A stretch of 64,000 nucleotides of DNA, from contig RMBW01000072.1 of assembly GCA_004009845.1 (NCBI GenBank), positions 310,001-374,000 on the forward strand, written 5' to 3'. Positions 56,388-64,000 of this stretch are shown piece by piece; the stretch's first letter is position 1, and each line of letters opens with the position of its first letter. The notes under the pieces were generated by a model. That model was not told where the DNA came from. It saw nothing but the letters and a program-made list of their open reading frames with translations, and searched no databases. The stretch comes from Davidsoniella eucalypti. Lineage: Eukaryota > Ascomycota > Sordariomycetes > Microascales > Ceratocystidaceae. Both the position numbers and the translations under genes were made by a program.

Positions 56388-56626
56388 CGGGTGCGTCTTG
56401 TTTGCTTTGCTTGAGTCTCCAAATTGTCCGTCTGTTTCCGGCAACTGCTAGCTGTTGGCCCTCCTTCCTACCGCTGTCATTACTATTGCCACAGGAGCTA
56501 ACTCACTGCCTCGGCTCATCATCTATAGCTGTTTTTGTCTTTTTTGCCCTATTGTTTTGCTTTTGGCATCTGACGCTTTCTTTCTTGCCTTTGATCCTTA
56601 TTTGGCTATAGACCCCGATTTTGATC

Positions 56627-58305
56627 ATGTTCCGCAGTGTGGCCGCCAAAAGCGCCGTGTCTCGCTCCGCCGTAAACACGTGCCGCCGCACTATCGCCTC
56701 CTCCTCCTCATCGATTGTCTCGACCGCCTCCGCCTCTTCTTCTTCCTCTTTAATTCTTCGCTCATATACCCGTATCTCATCAATCTCTTCGCTGCGCTCG
56801 CTCCACACTACCACTGCCAACATGTCAGCCGCTACCCGTACCGAAAGCGATGCCTTTGGCGAGGTCCAGGTCCCCGCCGACAAGTACTGGGGCGCCCAGA
56901 CTGAGCGCTCGCTCGAGAACTTCCGCATCAACCAGCCCCAGGACCGCATGCCTCCCGCAATCATCAAGGCTTTTGGTATCCTGAAGTGTGCTGCTGCCAC
57001 CGTCAACTTGCGCTACGGCCTTGGTACGTCTTGCTCTTGGCCACTACATCGTAGCCATTGCTCCCTCTAACCTAGTTCTGCCGTTTCTTAGATCCCGTCA
57101 TCGCCAAGGCTATCCAGCAGGCTGCTTCTGAGGTTGCCAAAGGCGAGCTCAATGACCACTTCCCTTTGGTCGTCTGGCAGACCGGCTCCGGCACCCAGTC
57201 CAACATGAACGCCAACGAGGTCATCTCGAACCGTGCCATTGAGATCCTCGGCGGTGTCAAAGGTTCCAAGAAGCCCGTCCACCCCAATGACCACGTCAAC
57301 CGCTCTGCCTCGTCCAACGATACCTTCCCCACTGTCATGCACATCGCTGCCGTCCTTGAGCTAGAGAAAGAGCTCATCCCTTCGCTAAAGAGCCTGCGCA
57401 ACGCCCTGCAGGCCAAGGTTGACGAATTTGCCGCTAAGAACATCATCAAGATCGGCCGCACTCATCTGCAGGATGCTACTCCTCTGACTCTGGCCCAGGA
57501 GTTCTCTGGCTATGTTACCCAGCTCGACTATGGCGTTGAGCGTGTCGAGCGTGCCCTGCCTGAGCTGCGCCTGCTAGCCCAGGGTGGTACTGCCGTCGGT
57601 ACCGGTATCAACACTTATGAGGGCTTCGCCGAGGCTGTCGCTGAGGAAGTCACCAAGCTGGCCGGCACCGAGTTCAAGACCGCCCCCAACAAGTTCGAGG
57701 CTCTAGCAGCCCATGATGCCGTCGTCCACGCTCACGGTGCCCTGAACACTCTGGCTGCATCTCTGACCAAGATTGCCCAGGATATCCGCTACCTGGGTTC
57801 CGGTCCCCGCTGCGGTCTTGGCGAGCTTGCGCTGCCCGAGAACGAGCCTGGCTCGTCCATCATGCCCGGCAAGGTTAACCCCACCCAGTGCGAGGCTCTA
57901 ACCATGGTCTGCGCCCAGGTCATGGGTAACCACGTTGCCACCACTATTGGTGGCATGAACGGCCAGTTTGAGCTCAACGTCTACAAGCCTCTGATTATCC
58001 GCAACCTGCTTCACTCGTCGCGTATCCTATCCGACTCAATGCGCTCGTTCGAGAAGAACCTAGTTGTCGGTCTCAAGGCTAACGAAGACAAGATCGCCAA
58101 CATCATGAAGGAGTCTCTCATGCTGGTGACCTGCCTAAACCCTAAGATCGGCTACGATATGGCTTCCAAGGTTGCCAAGCACGCCCACAAGAAGGGCCTT
58201 ACTCTAAAGGAGTCTGCTCTGGAGCTGAACGCCTTGACTGAGGAAGAGTTCGACACTTTGGTCCGCCCTGAGCTGATGGTTGGCCCTTCGCCCTACAATG
58301 GTTAA
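56627..58305 (+). CDS. Fumarate hydratase, class II
   Basis: Interconverts fumarate and malate in the mitochondrial TCA cycle; a cytosolic form also exists in many fungi. Two exons (56627-57023 and 57092-58305) give 536 aa with a 68-nt intron. A Ser/Arg-rich presequence (about 1-62, ending near SLHTTTAN) precedes the mature enzyme, which begins around RTESDAFGEVQVPADKYWG. Active-site segments are visible: GSGTQSNMNANEV, HPNDHVNRSASSNDTFPT, GRTHLQDATPLT and the signature GSSIMPGKVNPTQ. A second ATG at 56822 (MSAATRTESD) lies just at the end of the presequence and could start a cytosolic form. The enzyme is complete. Confidence 0.96.
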
Positions 58306-59176
58306 AGGGTCATAAGACTGTACTTTCTTACCCTTTCCTTTTTGTGTCTATACTGTAAATTTATGATCCCCCAAAACTAGTGCATTCTATCTAAGTTTGC
58401 CTTAGAAATACAATATTTAGCTACTTATAGAGATCGCTGTAACCATAATTGTGATTGAGCTATGACATGTCAGCTAGCATCTCACATGTTATTGGATTAT
58501 TGTGTTTGGCCTAAGTATCCCGGTACGTTGAGCCATGTCAACTCAGTATTGTAGCAGACGGGCCCCACTGTTAGGTTGGCCTTCTCGTGCCACGCGATGA
58601 CCCGCCAAAATCGCCTACCTACCTTAACAGACCGGATCCATCCTAGCGACAGCGGCGATTCTTTGGTGGCAAGTACCAGGGTACAAAGCCGTCGCAATAA
58701 CCTACTTTGTTGACTAGTGAGCCTAGTATGACCTTTCCCTTCTTCTCTTCCAATTTCCAATTCATCATTTCATTGCATCAACGTTTTTTTTTGCCTGGTC
58801 GATTCAACCTTCTTTCGTTCCAACTTTTACCTCATCGCTAATTCGCAACATTTTCTTCAGACTGTTTAATCTGAACTGTGCGCTGTTTATATTTATATTT
58901 CGTCTTTCGTCTTTCGTCTGGTGTTTCAGCCGCCGTTTTTTTTTCCAATCTTCAGCCTTCTGGACTCTAATTAATTATCCGATCCTCTACGCTGCTACGC
59001 TCTCTTCTCCCCGTATTGGTGCATTTGAGATCTCGGGAGCGTCGCTTTTTCCTCTCAACTTTATTTTATTTTAATTCTTCGTTTGATATTTAGCCCAGGC
59101 TCTTCTGTTTGCTCTATATTCCCACAGAAATAAACTATAGAGTCCTCCTCATTACTCGATCGTTGACGGCGTCGCC
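58306..59176. other. Spacer between fumarase and EAF
   Basis: 871 bp: the fumarase 3' flank followed by the promoter and C/T-rich leader of the EAF gene. A short run of three tandem CGTCTTT-like heptamers lies near 58900-58920. No gene was recognised. Confidence 0.4.
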
Positions 59177-60462
59177 ATGTCGATCCCAGCTAACCTGATC
59201 GATCCGACGATAGCGGGAAAATATCCCGTCATCTTGAGCGATGCTCTCATGGGCACTACAGCCAAGGAGATCTTTACAGGCGTTCGCTGTAAGTTTCCGT
59301 CCCGCTACGTTGCTCTGATGCAATAGTCCCCATGTGTTCTTTATTATGCATCCTGGGCTCTTTTTTCTGCTCTTCCCATTTCTTTCCCGTCGGCTATGCA
59401 CTATCTGTGTAGCATCTTCTACTTGCATAAAAGTGGTCTCATGTTTTTTTACTAACATTGCTCTGTCTCTGCGCTGTAGATAACCACAAGCCAGCGGATG
59501 TATCACCGACTTCAGCCCGCCTAAAGCCAAAAACTCCTGGTAATTCCTCATCATTCGACCTGGCCTACACGGAAAACAACGGCCAATACTCGTACTCTGG
59601 CTCACGTACCAACGACGATGGCCAGTATGTCCTTTACTTTGACGCTGTCAACAAGCGCTTCATTCTCGACAAGGTCGACTCGACTTTCCACCTCAATCTG
59701 AAGAGCACTCCCACCGAAAAAGCCGACACACTCGAAAAGAAGTTTGCCCAATTAGGAACCTCCGATGAAGCCTCTGCGCCGACCAAGGCTCAGGCAAAGG
59801 AGCCTGCTAAAAAGGCTGGCGCTAAAGCTACCACTAAGAAGGCTGCTGCTCCCAAGGCTGTGAAGGAGATCAAACGTAAAGCTCCTACTAAGAAGAGTCA
59901 AGCTGCTGCACCTCTGGCACTCCCACGGCCAACTGCAGACAAAGAAGAGCCTCCAACGCCCAAGAAGGAAGCGCCCGCGAAATCTGAACAAAAGACTAGC
60001 AACAAGTTCGAGGACGACTTTGATGACGACGATGATGACAATGGTGGTCTCACAATCGAATACCCCGATGCTCAAAAGAAGGCTCTTCCTCCTTCTGGCC
60101 TTCGCAACGCTACTTTCTTGAGTGGCAACTTCTCCGACTTTGTGCGCAGAAATGGCCAAGAGGACGAATACGCCGACAGCGATGCCGATGACGATGGTGA
60201 TCTATTCGACCCCGAAGAGGAAGAAAAAGCGGCTACCGGTTCTCAGTCTCAGAGCAATAATCACCAGCCATTCGAAGCAGAGACGATGGATCTTGATGAT
60301 GAAGACGAAGAAGAGGAGGAGGAAGAGGAAGAAGAAGGCGAAGAGCCAGACGACCTCCAGGCACAGTTCGAAGCCGAAATGGCAGCTGAACTGGAGGAAG
60401 GCTTTCAGCAGTCCATTGCTAGCGAGCAAGAGTATGAGAGTGATGTCAGTGAAGCTGACTAA
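59177..60462 (+). CDS. EAF-type RNA polymerase II elongation factor
   Basis: EAF proteins partner ELL in stimulating RNA polymerase II elongation in the nucleus. Two exons (59177-59288 and 59480-60462) give 364 aa, with a 191-nt intron. The EAF N-terminal domain (about residues 5-115) reads IDPTIAGKYPVILSDALMG, FTGVRYNHKP across the intron, YSYSGSRTNDDGQYVLYFD and RFILDKVDSTFHLNL. A Lys/Ala-rich low-complexity middle (about 130-190) and a strongly acidic C-terminus (about 205-364) follow, the latter fitting a transactivation region. The phase-1 junction rebuilds the conserved YNHKP, which supports the start and splice. No ELL gene is in this window. Confidence 0.87.
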
Positions 60463-62053
60463 AAAACAGGGCTATAACTCTGTCTATTGGTCTAGACTGT
60501 CCTAGTCAACAGCGCAATCACGGATATTCTTTTCCAAAGATGCCCATAATGACTTGATGATATATCAAGGTTAGGAAAAGGGGGGCAGTTGAGGTCTTTC
60601 TACCATGTCCGCCACCATAGTGAAATCGCGGAGTTTTGATTGGGGGGTGCTTTTTATTCTATCTGGTTTTCTGGGATACATTTCATATTTTTGGGTTTCT
60701 GTTATGATGCAGTTTTGTTCGTTTTTTTTCATTATTCAGTGATTTTCCCCATTCCTTTATTTTTTCTATACCGTTACTGGCAGGGCCAATGTTACCTAAT
60801 GCTTCAGGTGTAATTGCTTTCTTACGATTTCGAAATAAACAAAAGGCGGACAATTATCCAATCTCAGAACATTTTACTTATACTCTCATTCTCTATGATG
60901 ACATCTATGGGTTATGTGCCAAGGGGGGCGGATGGAGATTTCTTCTGTCTATCTGATTGTATGTATGGCTTGAACGATAACGGATGGTGAAAAAAATAGA
61001 GGTGAAAAGGACTTCTGAATTACAAACCAGCGAAGAGCTGATAATCTCAGTTATTTGCCTAGACGGTCCGTCGCCTTATATGTTCCATACATACCTTTCA
61101 TTCGGCAAGTCACAGCCTCAATTTTTTTTTGCCTGGCCTTATTGTCATCGTTAGTTTCTTATTCTTGTGCGTTCGCCTGCTGAAAATCTGTCTATCATTT
61201 TGTAATCATTTTGTATAGTAAGCCTTTTCCGGATTCATTAAAAGAGTTGGAAAGAGAGGGTCTAGCCCGATTTGGAGTTATTGGAGCTTTGGATCTTGAT
61301 TACAGAAAGAGGATCTCTTTCTTGATCTTCCCCACAGCTCCTCAAATCCTACGTATTTTGGCGCCGGGCATGGGAAACCTGGGGAAATCAAGACGGAGAC
61401 ATAAATGCATATATTGCATCTAGGCACAGCATTATACTGATATTTTTCAACAAATGCAATCAATTTAGTATAAGAGCTGCAATCGATAGATATTAACTAG
61501 GGGACCTTGGAAACAACACTTTTATTGGAGAAGATATAGCCAGGCAAGCCACAGAACAACCAAGAAAGATGCTTGCATGCATATGAATGTTTTCGGCTGT
61601 ATGTGGCAACATGCCAATAAAACGCAAGATGGTCTCCAACTTTTTTTCTATCCGTCCCAGTCTTTCTGCTAACGATTGCTATTACGGGATGATACATATA
61701 ATAACGTAGACTAGTATTACAAGCAGAACCTCGGCCAGCTGCGGGACGAACGCAAGGCGGGGTTGTTGCGGTCCAACAACTGTGTATTACAGAGGTTCCT
61801 ACCGTCTTCGTTCGTTTGTGTGGTGGAATATCTGAATGATGGTTATTTCCGTTTTATATGGACCCCGAATTTTTGGGGAAGGTATTTTCCTCTTTTGGTT
61901 TTAGTTTCTAGTAGATATATTAGCTGATAGAACATTGCTTTTATTCCACCCGAAGCTACTTTTCCATACTTTTCCCTACTTTTCTTTCTGTTCTTCTCTC
62001 CATACTTGAATCACACGCTGTCATCATTGCCAAATCTCACTGTTAGCTTTACC
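60463..62053. other. Spacer between EAF and the PrpD gene
   Basis: A 1.6-kb AT-rich spacer with the EAF 3' flank and the PrpD promoter. Only short frames with no family resemblance are present. Confidence 0.4.
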
Positions 62054-63872
62054 ATGTCTGCAATTAGTCGGACTTGGAGATCCGCGACTTTGTCTTCCAA
62101 GCTCACTTCCCTTAAGCCTTCTATCTCTAATAGAACAGTCTCAACTGCAACGACAAGTGGTCTATGCCGATCTTCGCTCAAGCCAACAGCCCCAGCCTCA
62201 CGTCGTCTCCTTGCGCCATTCTCCACGTCAGCTCGGTCTCAATCCAGTGCGCCCGTCATGTCAGTAGCGTCTCTCGACTCGTACGATAAGGAGGTGCAGG
62301 ATATTGCAAGCTATATCCACAACACCGCTATCGACTCTGAACTAGCTGTGCGTATATCCTACTTTCCACCGAATGAACTATAAACGGCCTTGCTAACAGC
62401 AACTCATACAAACAGTTTGATACAGCTCGATATGTCCTTCTCGACACGATAGGCTGCGGTCTCGAAGGTCTCCGATTCAAAGAATGCACAAAGCTGCTCG
62501 GGCCAGTTGTCGATGGAACTGTTGTGCCAAATGGTACCAAAGTTCCTGGTACGCCATTTCAGTTGGACCCCGTCAATGGCGCTTTCAATATCGGTGCTAT
62601 GATCCGATGGCTGGATTACAACGACTGCTGGTTGGCCGCCGAATGGGGGCATCCATCCGACAACCTCGGTGCTATTCTAGCCGTGGCAGACTGGATAACA
62701 CGCACCAACAAGGCCGGCGGAAACATTGCCGGAGGAAAGATATTCACCGTTCATGATATCCTCGAAGGCATGATCAAGGCACACGAAATCCAGGGCGGTC
62801 TTGCCATCATGAACTCTTTCAACTCGGTAGGCTTGGATCACGTCGTATTAGTCAAGGTTGCTTCTACTGCTGTGGTTTCCAAGATGCTTGGATTGTCGGA
62901 GAAGCAGACGGCAGATGCAGTTACTCATGCCTTTGTCGATGGCCAGTCTCTAAGAACATATCGCCACTCGCCCAACACCATGTCACGGAAATCTTGGGCC
63001 GCGGGTGACGCTTGCCAGAGAGCAGTGAATCTAGCACTCAAGGTACTGAAGGGCGAGCCGGGAATCCCAACTGTATTGTCAGCTCCTGTATGGGGCTTCT
63101 ATGACGTCCTGTTCAAACAGAAAAAGTTTGAGTTCCAGCGTGGATACGGTAGCTACGTCATGGAAAATGTGCTTTTTAAGGTGTCGTATCCTGGTAAGTG
63201 AAAAGCGGTATATATCAGCAATCTCTTGGCGTACGATCATTATACTGACAAGCTATAGCCGAGTTTCATTCGCAAACTGCAATCGAAGGCTCTGAAAAGA
63301 TATTCCATCTTCTCAAGAAGCAGGGTCTCAGTGCTGCCAACATCAAGTCTATTACGTGCCGTACCCATGGAGCTTGTGTCAAGATCATTGACAAACAGTT
63401 CAAGCCGATGGATAACTTTGCAGATCGCGATCACTGCATCCAGTATATGTGTGCCGTGATGCTGGTCTTTGGCCGTCTAGAAGCTACTGACTATGTCGAT
63501 GGAAGCGAGGCCGCAACATCACCTTTAGTTGAGTCTCTGCGCCAAAAGATTCGCTGCGAGGAAGACAGCGATTTCACAAGGGACTACCACGACCCTCTTA
63601 AACGCACCATCTCCAACGGACTGACGGTTGAGCTTGACAATGGTACGGTGCTACCCGAAGTTGTAGTCGAAGCACCACTGGGCCACCGTATACGCAGAGA
63701 AGAGGCCAAGCCAGTGATTTTGGCCAAGTTCAAGAAACACCTCGAGCCACATTTTGACGCAGGAAAGGTCCGGAACTTGTTTGATTTGAGCACCAACACT
63801 CAAAAACTAGATAGCATGCCAGTGGACGAGTACGTCGACTTGTTTGTGGTGGACAAGAGCAAGTTCCTGTAA
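62054..63872 (+). CDS. 2-methylcitrate dehydratase, PrpD/MmgE family
   Basis: Dehydrates 2-methylcitrate in the mitochondrial methylcitrate cycle, which removes propionyl-CoA. Three exons (62054-62347, 62416-63193, 63259-63872) give 561 aa with introns of 68 and 65 nt. A presequence rich in Ser, Arg and Thr covers about residues 1-65. Family stretches include YDKEVQDIASYIHN, ARYVLLDTIGCGLEGLRF, GTKVPGTPFQLDP, FNIGAMIRWLDYNDCW with AAEWGHPSDN, and YRHSPNTMSRKSWAAGDA. The C-terminal part has DNFADRDHCIQYMCAVMLV. The first in-frame ATG (MSAISRTWRS) gives a fitting mitochondrial leader. It is not linked here to methylcitrate synthase or methylisocitrate lyase genes. Confidence 0.92.
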
Positions 63873-64000
63873 GTATTTTTTTACATTCTTGGCGTTGTAT
63901 CGATGCGTATCTATACTACTTGTGTTACCCATTATTTTCCGATAATTGAGACGTATTTTACTTGCCGCTAAACTTGTTCGTTCTTTGAAATGGTGATCTA

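Larger units (their letters stand above)
55395..56626. promoter_or_regulatory. Divergent region between SURF1 and fumarase
   Basis: A 1.23-kb region between two divergent mitochondrial genes. CACGTG boxes lie near each end: 55540-55547 (TCACGTGA) on the SURF1 side and 56382-56387 on the fumarase side. The middle is AT-rich with no recognisable gene. Confidence 0.5.

Noticed and set aside
58900..58920. Three CGTCTTT-like heptamers as a functional repeat
   Set aside because: Too short, and within a general C/T-rich leader.

Overview
The window is nuclear DNA of a filamentous ascomycete (Pezizomycotina). The evidence is a long heterokaryon-incompatibility (HET) domain protein, short GT-AG introns (mostly 50-120 nt, with CTAAC-like branch sites), a fungal-type EAF elongation factor, Mss51 and Hob3/Rvs161 orthologues, and pyrimidine-rich leaders. 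I would not name a genus; order-level placement would need a tree. Most open frames in the window are shadows. I support 20 intact protein genes and one broken gene. Intron-containing genes were joined by hand from splice sites whose phase and family similarity both fit.

Layout. 0-8 kb: a delta-12 oleate desaturase and eIF3b, both on the minus strand. 8.6-14.4 kb: the CCT beta chaperonin subunit, divergent from eIF3b, then a TBC-domain protein on the minus strand. 14.4-18.4 kb: 4 kb without a recognisable gene. 18.4-23.3 kb: a PQ-loop membrane protein with an 18-nt internal exon, and an OCRL-like inositol polyphosphate 5-phosphatase. 25-27.6 kb: a broken Crinkler-type NTPase-nuclease gene in AT-rich surroundings. 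28.8-39.5 kb: DCP1, HOB3, peptidyl-tRNA hydrolase, a PXA-domain protein, MSS51 and ALG8. 41-44.8 kb: an L-type (Emp47-like) lectin with a long polyglutamine tract, and an Xaa-Pro aminopeptidase. 44.8-49.8 kb: another 5 kb without a recognisable gene. 49.8-63.9 kb: the HET protein, CENP-T, SURF1, fumarase, EAF and a PrpD-family 2-methylcitrate dehydratase.

Themes. Five genes act in mitochondria: peptidyl-tRNA hydrolase, MSS51, SURF1, fumarase and PrpD. MSS51 and SURF1 both serve Cox1 synthesis and assembly. Three of the five have a CACGTG box 150-260 bp before the start codon. ALG8 and the lectin diverge from one intergenic region and both serve N-glycoprotein maturation in the secretory pathway. 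Most other genes are housekeeping genes with no obvious operon-like logic, as expected for a fungal chromosome arm. The clearest accessory element is the Crinkler-type relic. I did not find an intact, clearly undescribed multi-gene system. No tRNA, rRNA, CRISPR array or intact transposon was recognised.
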